Source: RGIG9060 sp052173655 (lineage in GTDB: Bacteria > Spirochaetota > Spirochaetia > Treponematales > Treponemataceae). From it: a stretch of 64,000 nt of DNA. Shown here one piece after another: positions 1 through 6,607 of the stretch. Each line of letters begins with the position of its first letter. The stretch's first letter is position 1. The position numbers and the translations under genes were made by a program. Location of the stretch: NCBI GenBank assembly GCA_052173655.1, contig JBQMYD010000004.1, positions 62,001 to 126,000 on the forward strand, read 5' to 3'. The notes beneath the pieces are model-generated. The model had not been told where the DNA came from. It searched no databases and saw nothing but the letters and a program-made list of their open reading frames with translations.

Positions 1-1
1 G

Positions 2-817
2 TACACGCCTTATGGGGAAGTTTGGGTAGATGAAAATTGGGGAGACAATTGGCATGAGAACAGTATTTTGTTTACAGGAAAAGAGCGTGATGAAGAAACC
101 GGGTTGTACTACTTTGGAGCAAGGTACTTGGATTCTAAGACATGCCGTTGGCTAAGTTGTGATCCGGCAGTGAATGAATACATGAGTCAAAGCTATGTAG
201 GAGAAGGAGGTATTTACAACATTGTAAATCAGAATTTGTATCATTATGCAGGAAATAACCCTGTCAAATATGTAGACCCAACAGGAAATTTTACTAAAAA
301 AATGGAAAAAATAGCGTGTGCTAATATAAACCAACGATATATTTGTGGGGAAAATGATTGCGATATTTGGGTAGAAAAGATACTTTCAAAAGTTTTTCCT
401 AAATTCTCTTTAGCAGAAAAATGGGGCCCTGCTGTTACTAACAACTGTGATCAACATAAAAACAATTTGGCTAAATTAGGATTACTGCAAGATACACCTA
501 GTTTGGGTGATAATATTGTGATTCAAGAAAATAAGGATGGAAGAGGAGTTCATGCAATGATTGTTAGTATTAATATTGATGGCTCTGTTGACTTAGCACA
601 GTGTACGAAAAATGCAGCATTAGGTGGTAATCCGAAGACAGATTATCTTTTTGCGTTCTATAAACGCAAATATGGGGAAAAATCAGGAGTATCTCAAGTT
701 ATGCATTATGAATCGTTTGAAAAATTTGATGAAGGATGGGGAAAGTTATATTACATTCCATTAAATAATGCATCTTTGATAGATAAGATAAAGAATTTTT
801 TTAATAACAAAAAGTGA
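2..817 (+). CDS. Rhs protein, C-terminal end with papain-like toxin tip (5'-truncated by window edge)
   Basis: The frame is open from base 2, so this is the 3' end of a much larger gene. The start codon-like TTG at 68 is internal. The N-terminal part carries the hallmark Rhs-core end: YTPYGE, then FTGKERDEETGLYYFGARY, then LYHYAGNNPVKYVDPTG. Downstream of this conserved hinge comes a variable tip of about 175 residues. The tip has a Cys in NDCDIW and a His in GVHAMIV followed by a hydrophobic strand, an arrangement typical of papain-like NlpC/P60 or CHAP peptidase/amidase folds. Rhs proteins are polymorphic toxin carriers whose tip is released to act on competitors. The tip is 100% identical to the orphan module at 4004. 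A lipoprotein gene starts 7 bases downstream and is the likely immunity gene. Rhs identity is firm; the exact enzymatic activity is inferred. Confidence 0.88.
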   Translation, partial: YTPYGEVWVDENWGDNWHENSILFTGKERDEETGLYYFGARYLDSKTCRWLSCDPAVNEYMSQSYVGEGGIYNIVNQNLYHYAGNNPVKYVDPTGNFTKKMEKIACANINQRYICGENDCDIWVEKILSKVFPKFSLAEKWGPAVTNNCDQHKNNLAKLGLLQDTPSLGDNIVIQENKDGRGVHAMIVSINIDGSVDLAQCTKNAALGGNPKTDYLFAFYKRKYGEKSGVSQVMHYESFEKFDEGWGKLYYIPLNNASLIDKIKNFFNNKK

Positions 818-847
818 GGAAAGAATGAATAAAATTATTTTATTTTT
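347..847 (+). repeat. 501-bp perfect direct repeat, copy 1
   Basis: Bases 347-847 match 4079-4579 with no difference that I could find by reading both copies; the offset is 3732 bases. The repeat begins inside the toxin tip (at the codons for GENDCD) and runs through the toxin stop, the spacer and the first 23 bases of the following lipoprotein gene. Beyond 847 the copies diverge gradually (c/t at 848/4580). Recombination between the copies would delete 3.7 kb. Confidence 0.95.
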
Positions 848-1475
848 CGTAATGTTACTAATATGTTTTACCTCGTGTCAAAAAAACAAGGCACCTGTAG
901 AGGTAGAGTATACGGATTTGGAAGCTATAAACCAAGTAAAAAAAGACTTATTCCGCATCAAGGTAAACGGCAAGTATGGTTTTATAGATATTGACGGAAA
1001 TCTTGTTATTGCTGCAAACCTGGATTATGCTTCTGAGTATACGGATGGAGTTGCTGAAGTTTGTTTAGAAAAAGGTGCGGAATATACGTATATTGATTGC
1101 ACAGGCAAGCAAGTTTTTATAAACAAAGATAATTATAAATTCAATAGAAATTTTAGAGATACAGTTTATGATAATGAACCGGAATTATTGTTGCCGAAAG
1201 AAAAACTGCCGGAAGGCTTTATTCAAGAATTGTATCTTGGGAAAAATATGTATTATATAGTCAAGGAAGATGATGATATATATAATGAGGGAAGAAAAGG
1301 AGCCGTACTTAATGAAAACGGAGAATATGTAATTAAACCAATGGCTTTTTTATTTTTGCGTCCATTTGAAAGGAATATGGCACTTATTCAAATGGGTGGC
1401 CGAGGTTTTTCCGGATACTTACGATATGACGGAAAAGTATTTTGGGAATATGAGTATCGTCAAAGAAAAAATTAA
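825..1475 (+). CDS. WG-repeat lipoprotein, C-terminally truncated (putative Rhs immunity protein)
   Basis: A 216-residue predicted lipoprotein. The signal peptide ends in a lipobox (LICFTSC), so the mature protein starts at Cys19. It contains WG-type repeats (VNGKYGFIDIDGNLVI; YTYIDCTGKQVFI). It is strongly similar to residues 1-215 of the 422-residue protein at 4557 but ends abruptly after RYDGKVFWEYEYRQ. Traces of the lost C-terminal part (coding for FLLTY) lie just downstream near 1517-1528, so this is a truncated copy. It follows the toxin tip by 7 bases with GAGGAA as ribosome binding site, the usual position of an Rhs immunity gene. Export as a lipoprotein would suit a toxin acting in the periplasm. 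Immunity function is inferred from position only. Confidence 0.75.
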   Translation: MNKIILFFVMLLICFTSCQKNKAPVEVEYTDLEAINQVKKDLFRIKVNGKYGFIDIDGNLVIAANLDYASEYTDGVAEVCLEKGAEYTYIDCTGKQVFINKDNYKFNRNFRDTVYDNEPELLLPKEKLPEGFIQELYLGKNMYYIVKEDDDIYNEGRKGAVLNENGEYVIKPMAFLFLRPFERNMALIQMGGRGFSGYLRYDGKVFWEYEYRQRKN

Positions 1476-1779
1476 ATATTGCTATGCTAAAATATCTTCC
1501 AGCTAAATAGAAAATTTTTATTAACGTATGGTCTGAAAATGAAAACGTTAAAACTGTTTGATTTGTACAACGTATATTTATGCAACGGAAAATAAAATTG
1601 TTCAGGATTCAGATGGGAAATTTATTGAAGCAAAGTTTAATGAACAGGGGATAATATAAAAATTAAACGGAACTATTAGAAAGAGTTTAGGAGTTGAAAA
1701 CGGTAAACAAAAAGTTTATTACTCATTTGATAACAGTTCTGAATATCGGCAGAATCACAGAAAGGAGAATCAGCAGTGA
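1476..1779 (+). pseudogene. Decayed cassette remnants between orphan modules
   Basis: This stretch has no intact gene. Near 1510-1530 the DNA matches the lost C-terminal half of the upstream lipoprotein gene (compare 5241-5262). From 1561 one frame reads as plausible coding sequence (QDSDGKFIEAKFNEQGII), interrupted by one stop at 1657-1659, then continues (KSLGVENGKQKVYYSFDN) to a TGA at 1777-1779. That stop overlaps the GTG start of the next lipoprotein, the arrangement expected for a toxin tip and its immunity gene. I read it as the eroded end of another orphan toxin tip. Confidence 0.45.
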
Positions 1780-2264
1780 AAAATAAATTATTTGCCATAA
1801 TTGTTTTTACATTAATAATTTTGATGCCATCATGTACTAGAGAGCAAATTATTAAAGGTGATGGAAATCCGGATTTTTCAAAGTTTATTGATGGTGATGT
1901 AAAGAATGAAACAACTTTAATAATTACTATTATCCAAAATTTAAGATTATTGTGACTAAAGTCCCAGTAATAGAAATATTGGAGTATGAAATACATTATC
2001 AGTACGTCTTTGGCCAAGATTGGAATATTCTTATAGATATTCGAAAAAGATATACACAAACTGATAATGAACTTAAAGAATTAAATGAAAAAGGTTTTTT
2101 TACTATTCAGCATGAACTTGAAAAAGTTCCAATAGAAACGATTTACGACCCTTCTTCATATTATGGGGAACTGAACTATAATAGTGTTGATTCACAAGAT
2201 TGTTATATAAGATTCAAAAAAAATAGGTGAACTTGATTTATCACATTTACAAAAAGGAGTATGA
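1776..2264 (+). pseudogene. Lipoprotein gene with two compensating frameshifts
   Basis: It starts at GTG 1776 with AAAGGAG eight bases upstream. It encodes a lipoprotein signal (FTLIILMPSC, lipid Cys at residue 20). The frame stops at 1953-1955, but the +2 frame continues the protein without loss of coding character (KFKIIVTKVPVIEILEYEIHY). A second shift back occurs at the run of eight A at 2216-2223, after which the original frame reads GELDLSHLQKGV and stops at 2264. One ancestral lipoprotein of about 160 residues with two frameshifts is the simplest reading. Its position after a toxin-tip remnant suggests an immunity protein. No family was recognised. Confidence 0.5.
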
Positions 2265-2284
2265 AAGGGGAAAAGATTATCTTA

Positions 2285-2448
2285 TGATTTCTCAAACGTC
2301 TATTAATGATAATGCGGTGGGAAAAGAAAATTTGAGAGGTAAGCAAGGATGGTTAAAAGATGACAATGGTAATATTTTAGTTCCTGTATCAGAAACAAAA
2401 GGATATGTAAATTTCAAAGCTCCGGTTGTATACGAGCAAGAGAGGTAA
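2285..2448 (+). CDS. Small hypothetical protein
   Basis: A 54-codon frame beginning ATG at 2285 and ending five bases before the next start codon. The ribosome binding site is poor (GGGG is 14 bases upstream). The product is hydrophilic with no signal peptide (central part KENLRGKQGWLKDDNGN). It lies among orphan Rhs modules and may be the end of another toxin tip. The function is unknown and the start is uncertain; an in-frame GTG at 2227 also exists. Confidence 0.3.
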
Positions 2449-2452
2449 AACT

Positions 2453-3133
2453 ATGAAAAAGATTTTTATTATTACATTTATGATTATAATTGTGTTTCCG
2501 ATATATTCACAAACAATCAAAAAATTAGCCCCATTGTCAAAATCGGAAACTTTAGATTATTCATATAATCTGGATAAAGATATTTTGACTATTTATAAAA
2601 TTAATGAATCAAAAAAGCAGATTTATTTTGAGAATACAGAGGCTTTATGGGGCGGTTATCAAATTTCAAAAGATAAAAGAAAAATGATTTTTTGGAAGAA
2701 AACTTTTGAAAGGAGTAGGCCTTTGTATTATTTAGATGGAAATACAGGAGATGTTAAATTCCTCGGAAAAGTACCGTTTGGTGCTCGTATGGATGCGACA
2801 GGGATCTATTTAATGAATGAAGATATTTATAATTCCGGTATTTTTACGATTTTCAATTTAAATACGGGGAAAATTGTAAATGAAATAACTTGGGATGTAA
2901 AAGATAAAGAAAAATGGACATCAACAGGAGCGGTATTCGATATTTTAAGAGCTGCTGAAAATGAAGAATATGATTTTATGATTCTTTTTTCGATAGAAAG
3001 GCTATGTATTTCAAAAGCATTTGTAAAAATAACATCGTCGAAGGTTTTTACGGAATTTGATGACAGCGATTTGTCTGAAATAGAATTAAGACAATCTGCA
3101 AATTACGGAAATGACTTTACCGGTTGGTATTAA
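2453..3133 (+). CDS. Exported protein homologous to the C-terminal half of the WG-repeat lipoprotein
   Basis: It starts at ATG 2453 (AGAGG eight bases upstream) and encodes 226 residues with a signal peptide (IFIITFMIIIVFPIYS). The mature part aligns by eye with residues 225-422 of the lipoprotein at 4557: GGYQISKDKRKM versus GAYQISSDHKKF, FNLNTGKIVNEITW versus LNLSTNEKVKYKW, and EEYDFMILFSIERL versus NKYDFYICLDVGGL. The WG-repeat half is absent here. So the two halves of the 4557 protein are separable modules; this gene carries only the second one. The strand-rich repeats look beta-propeller-like, but that is inference. It is probably an orphan immunity protein. Confidence 0.65.
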   Translation: MKKIFIITFMIIIVFPIYSQTIKKLAPLSKSETLDYSYNLDKDILTIYKINESKKQIYFENTEALWGGYQISKDKRKMIFWKKTFERSRPLYYLDGNTGDVKFLGKVPFGARMDATGIYLMNEDIYNSGIFTIFNLNTGKIVNEITWDVKDKEKWTSTGAVFDILRAAENEEYDFMILFSIERLCISKAFVKITSSKVFTEFDDSDLSEIELRQSANYGNDFTGWY

Positions 3134-3193
3134 TAATTTTCCTAAAATCCGCTAATTTTCTCTTAAGGTATCAGATATGGAGAAAGATTAAAG

Positions 3194-3970
3194 ATGAAAA
3201 AGATAATTATGTTTATAAGTTTTTTATTTGTGTTTATTGCTTTATATGCAAATGAATTTTACAACGGTTTTAATAAGAGTTCGTTCAAATCAATAGTTTT
3301 TAAGCCTTTGAATAAAGTTTCTTTTTACGATGATGCTGATGATCGATCTGATTATTTATGGAACAATGATTTTGATTATTCGTTATCAGATTATGAAAAG
3401 GCGTATATTTTATCCATTCGAAATGAAAATTATAATAAAAAATTTTATGCTTTAAAATCAGATTATTGCTTAATTTTATATGACTTTGAAACAAACGAAT
3501 GTATATTTGCAGGAGTTTCTGTATCATTTAATAAAATCGAAGGTTTATTTTTTCCTGACTTTATTTCAGCGAGTTCTGAATTAAAAGAAGGTGATAAGGT
3601 TTATAGTGTTAAGAATTTATCAAATTTTAAATCTGACACTCCGTGGTGTGAAGCTTCTGATGACTATGGAATTGGTGAAAAAATAAAATTAAGTATAAAT
3701 GCAAGCAGTCTTATAGTTGTATCAGGCTATGTTTCTGCAAAGAAACCTTACTTGTTTGAAAATAATTCTAGACCGAAGAAAATCTCTATAGAATTTAAAA
3801 ATTCAAAAATACAAAAAGAATATGAATTAAAAGATTCTCCATCACCTCAGGTTATTAACTTGGACGGATTATATACTGAAGAAGTAGAAATAGTTATTAA
3901 AGACGTATACCCTGGAAAAAAATATAAGGATACGTGTATCAGTACAATATTTTCAATGTATCTTAATTAG
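3194..3970 (+). CDS. Exported protein with NADase-type glycan-binding (discoidin-like) domain
   Basis: A 258-residue protein with a clear signal peptide (ending near ALYANE) and GGAGAAAG before the ATG. The C-terminal 100 residues have the pattern of the discoidin-like NADase-type glycan-binding domain. The visible signs are SGYVSAKKPYLFENNSRPKK, a beta-rich core with YELKD, and the ending VYPGKKYKDTCIST, where the GxKYxDTCIS motif is characteristic. The N-terminal 130 residues resemble nothing I can name. It sits among Rhs orphan cassettes and could be another immunity protein or a surface lectin-like protein. It has very low GC, like its neighbours. Confidence 0.6.
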   Translation: MKKIIMFISFLFVFIALYANEFYNGFNKSSFKSIVFKPLNKVSFYDDADDRSDYLWNNDFDYSLSDYEKAYILSIRNENYNKKFYALKSDYCLILYDFETNECIFAGVSVSFNKIEGLFFPDFISASSELKEGDKVYSVKNLSNFKSDTPWCEASDDYGIGEKIKLSINASSLIVVSGYVSAKKPYLFENNSRPKKISIEFKNSKIQKEYELKDSPSPQVINLDGLYTEEVEIVIKDVYPGKKYKDTCISTIFSMYLN

Positions 3971-4003
3971 ATTTATTATTTTGAAAAATAAACCTCGTAG
4001 TTT

Positions 4004-4549
4004 TTGAAAAAGAACTGGTGGAGGGGGAAAAATACTTGGTGTGCAGGAGACGTAATAGATATAAAAATAAAAGCATCGGGGGAAAATGATTGCGATATTT
4101 GGGTAGAAAAGATACTTTCAAAAGTTTTTCCTAAATTCTCTTTAGCAGAAAAATGGGGCCCTGCTGTTACTAACAACTGTGATCAACATAAAAACAATTT
4201 GGCTAAATTAGGATTACTGCAAGATACACCTAGTTTGGGTGATAATATTGTGATTCAAGAAAATAAGGATGGAAGAGGAGTTCATGCAATGATTGTTAGT
4301 ATTAATATTGATGGCTCTGTTGACTTAGCACAGTGTACGAAAAATGCAGCATTAGGTGGTAATCCGAAGACAGATTATCTTTTTGCGTTCTATAAACGCA
4401 AATATGGGGAAAAATCAGGAGTATCTCAAGTTATGCATTATGAATCGTTTGAAAAATTTGATGAAGGATGGGGAAAGTTATATTACATTCCATTAAATAA
4501 TGCATCTTTGATAGATAAGATAAAGAATTTTTTTAATAACAAAAAGTGA
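4004..4549 (+). CDS. Orphan Rhs toxin tip (papain-like fold)
   Basis: The frame opens at a TTG at 4004. The first 25 residues (WWRGKNTWCAGDVID) are unrelated to the Rhs core. From residue 26 (GENDCDIW) to the stop it is identical to the tip of the Rhs gene at the window start. No Rhs core hinge is present, so it is an orphan tip cassette that cannot be delivered unless recombined onto an Rhs gene. The putative catalytic Cys (NDCDIW) and His (VHAMIV) are intact. No good ribosome binding site precedes it, consistent with a silent cassette. The cognate lipoprotein gene follows 7 bases later. Confidence 0.75.
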   Translation: MKKNWWRGKNTWCAGDVIDIKIKASGENDCDIWVEKILSKVFPKFSLAEKWGPAVTNNCDQHKNNLAKLGLLQDTPSLGDNIVIQENKDGRGVHAMIVSINIDGSVDLAQCTKNAALGGNPKTDYLFAFYKRKYGEKSGVSQVMHYESFEKFDEGWGKLYYIPLNNASLIDKIKNFFNNKK

Positions 4550-4579
4550 GGAAAGAATGAATAAAATTATTTTATTTTT
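4079..4579 (+). repeat. 501-bp perfect direct repeat, copy 2
   Basis: Identical to 347-847. It includes the whole toxin domain of the orphan cassette and the first 23 bases of the lipoprotein gene at 4557. The preceding base differs (g at 4078, t at 346), which sets the left boundary. Confidence 0.95.
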
Positions 4580-5825
4580 TGCAATGGTAATGATATGTTT
4601 TAACTCATGTCAGAAAACAAAGACACCTGTAGAGGAAGTGGAGTATACGGATTTGGAAGCTATAAACCAAGTAAAAAAAGACTTGTTCTGCATCAAGGTA
4701 AACGGCAAGTATGGTTTTATAGATATTGATGGAAATCTTGTTATTGTTGCAAACTTAAGTTATGCTTCAGATTATACGGACGGAGTTGCTAAAGTTTGTT
4801 TAGGAAATGATTCAAAATATACGTATATTGATTGTACGGGTAAACAAGTTTTTATAAACAAAGATAATTATAAATTTTATGGAAATTTTGAAAATACGGT
4901 TTATGATAATGAGCCTGAATTATTGTTGCCGAAAGAAAAACTGCCGGAAGGCTTTATTCAAGAATTGTATCTTGGGAAAAATATGTATTATATAGTCAAG
5001 GATGATGATAATATATATAGTGAAGGAAGAATAGGAGCTGTACTGAATGAAAACGGAGAATATATAATTCCACCAATGGACTGCTTATTTTTACGCCCAT
5101 TTGAAAGGGATATGGCACTTATACAAATGGGTGGCCGAGGTTTTTCCGGGTATTTACGATATGACGGCAAAGTATTTTGGTCTGATGATTATCGTCAGGT
5201 GGAAAATTTTGAAGACTATTTTACCGAACAGCTTTTAAGAAAAGGTGAAAAATTTTTATTAACGTATGAATTGGATAATAATTGTTTAATTATTGATGCT
5301 GTACATAAGAAACAAAAAAGACATTTTGGAAAAGTATGTGTTGAATTGGGAGCATATCAAATTTCAAGTGACCATAAAAAATTTACGTATATTAAAAATT
5401 TAAATTCAGACTCTCCTGAATTGTTTATTTTTAACGGAATAACAGGAGAAAATTATTTTATCATGAATGTAACAGGTTCTGTAATTTCTGATAAAAACAT
5501 TGATAATATTTTGTATTGTGAGCAAGGCAAGGGGAACGAATTTATATTGCTTAATTTATCGACTAATGAAAAAGTAAAATATAAATGGACATTAAAGAAT
5601 AATGAAGTTTTTAATGATACGGCATACGAAGTTTCTCTGTTACGTTCGTTAGATAATAAGTATGATTTTTACATTTGTTTAGATGTTGGAGGTTTAAAAG
5701 CTGCAGAAGGATATATTGATATAAAACGTGGAAAGATAATAACTACATATGATGAAACAGCAAATGGCAAGTTGAGTTATAAACGTTTACAGACTTTTAC
5801 CCTACAAGAATTCGGTTTGGAGTAG
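4557..5825 (+). CDS. WG-repeat lipoprotein, full length (putative Rhs immunity protein)
   Basis: A 422-residue predicted lipoprotein: signal peptide with lipobox ICFNSC, then a WG-repeat half (KVNGKYGFIDIDGNLVIV; TYIDCTGKQVFINK), then a strand-rich second half from about residue 225. It is the intact relative of the truncated gene at 825, with clear divergence at the protein level, while the adjacent toxin tips remain identical. The second half is shared with the separate gene at 2453. The ribosome binding site is GAGGAA. Position directly after a toxin tip and export as a lipoprotein point to immunity against a periplasm-acting toxin; this is inference. Confidence 0.75.
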   Translation: MNKIILFFAMVMICFNSCQKTKTPVEEVEYTDLEAINQVKKDLFCIKVNGKYGFIDIDGNLVIVANLSYASDYTDGVAKVCLGNDSKYTYIDCTGKQVFINKDNYKFYGNFENTVYDNEPELLLPKEKLPEGFIQELYLGKNMYYIVKDDDNIYSEGRIGAVLNENGEYIIPPMDCLFLRPFERDMALIQMGGRGFSGYLRYDGKVFWSDDYRQVENFEDYFTEQLLRKGEKFLLTYELDNNCLIIDAVHKKQKRHFGKVCVELGAYQISSDHKKFTYIKNLNSDSPELFIFNGITGENYFIMNVTGSVISDKNIDNILYCEQGKGNEFILLNLSTNEKVKYKWTLKNNEVFNDTAYEVSLLRSLDNKYDFYICLDVGGLKAAEGYIDIKRGKIITTYDETANGKLSYKRLQTFTLQEFGLE

Positions 5826-5842
5826 TTTACCCTACAAACATA

Positions 5843-5905
5843 ATATTAGGTTTATTACAAGATAAACCTAAGTTAGGTGATAACATTGCTATTCAAGAAG
5901 TACTT
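5843..5905 (+). pseudogene. Remnant of a third toxin-tip copy
   Basis: Frame 5843-5905 reads ILGLLQDKPKLGDNIAIQEV. This matches LGLLQDTPSLGDNIVIQEN in the two complete tips. There is no start, no catalytic Cys region and no His region. It marks the right-hand edge of the Rhs cassette region, immediately before the bcp promoter. Confidence 0.7.
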
Positions 5906-5935
5906 AAAGTACTCTTACAGTTTACGAGTTTTTTA

Positions 5936-5964
5936 TTGACATATGAAAACATAATGTGTATTTT
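5936..5964 (+). promoter_or_regulatory. Promoter of bcp, predicted leaderless
   Basis: TTGACA (5936-5941), a 17-base spacer and TATTTT (5959-5964). The ATG at 5971 is 6 bases after the -10, where transcription would start, and there is no Shine-Dalgarno. Confidence 0.65.
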
Positions 5965-5970
5965 ATATCC

Positions 5971-6435
5971 ATGTTAAGTACTAATATTTTAGCTCCGGAT
6001 TTTTCGTTGCCTGATCAAGACGGTGTTATGCATTCACTTTCTCAATACAGAGGGAAAAAAGTAGTTCTGTATTTTTATTCAAAAGACAACACGGCTGGTT
6101 GTACAAAGCAATCTTGTGCATTTTCAGAATTGCAACCTCAATTTGAAGAAAAGAATGCACTGATAATAGGCGTGAGTAAAGACAGTGTTGAAAGTCATAA
6201 AAAGTTTGCTCAAAAGTACAATTTGAAAATTATACTCCTTTCCGATCCTGAGTTATCTGTTTTAAAATTATATGATGTTTGGAAAGAAAAAAATATGTAC
6301 GGCAAAAAAGTTATGGGAACTGTTCGTACAACATACTTAATCGATGAAAATGGAATAATTGTAAACTCTGCCTCAAAAGTAAAAGCAGAAAAAAATCCTC
6401 AGGATGCTTTAGAACTTTTGGATTTTTCAAAATAA
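5971..6435 (+). CDS. bcp: Thioredoxin-dependent peroxiredoxin (Bcp/PrxQ type)
   Basis: A 154-residue cytoplasmic peroxiredoxin that reduces hydroperoxides with thioredoxin as electron donor. The N-terminus APDFSLPDQDG is typical. The peroxidatic Cys is in NTAGCTKQSC, with the resolving Cys five residues later as in most Bcp/PrxQ proteins. The conserved Arg is in GTVRTTYLID. The start ATG 5971 was chosen over GTG 5956 because family members begin just before the APDF motif and because the promoter places the transcription start at this ATG. It stands alone between the Rhs region and the cyclase operon. Confidence 0.92.
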   Translation: MLSTNILAPDFSLPDQDGVMHSLSQYRGKKVVLYFYSKDNTAGCTKQSCAFSELQPQFEEKNALIIGVSKDSVESHKKFAQKYNLKIILLSDPELSVLKLYDVWKEKNMYGKKVMGTVRTTYLIDENGIIVNSASKVKAEKNPQDALELLDFSK

Positions 6436-6556
6436 AAAAATAAAAACTTACAGGCTGTGTATGGATAAAATTATTTACGTAGCCGATGCATTTTACTTAA
6501 AACTAAAAAACTCTTTCATAAAATCTGAAAATTTTGGTAACAATTGCTAATTTTTA
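6436..6556. other. Intergenic region before the cyclase operon
   Basis: Apart from the downstream promoter I see only a weak 29-codon frame (ATG 6461 to TAA 6548-6550) without a convincing ribosome binding site. No terminator hairpin was found after bcp. Confidence 0.4.
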
Positions 6557-6585
6557 TTGCGTTAATGTCTTTTTTTATCTATAAT
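6557..6585 (+). promoter_or_regulatory. Promoter of the cyclase operon
   Basis: TTGCGT (6557-6562), a 17-base spacer and TATAAT (6580-6585). Predicted transcription starts near 6592, downstream of the alternative ATG at 6584, which supports ATG 6608 as the start of translation. Confidence 0.7.
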
Positions 6586-6607
6586 GATACCATGTAGGAA
6601 AGTGTTT

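Noticed and set aside
1676..2059. Minus-strand frame of 127 codons in the Rhs cassette region
   Set aside because: It overlaps lipoprotein coding sequence on the plus strand, has no ribosome binding site and no recognisable protein character.
1..5905. Insertion sequence or prophage as the source of the repeats
   Set aside because: No transposase, integrase, terminal inverted repeats or target-site duplication were seen; Rhs tip copying explains the direct repeat.
6461..6550. 29-codon frame between bcp and the cyclase
   Set aside because: No convincing ribosome binding site or promoter and no context; probably chance in AT-rich DNA.
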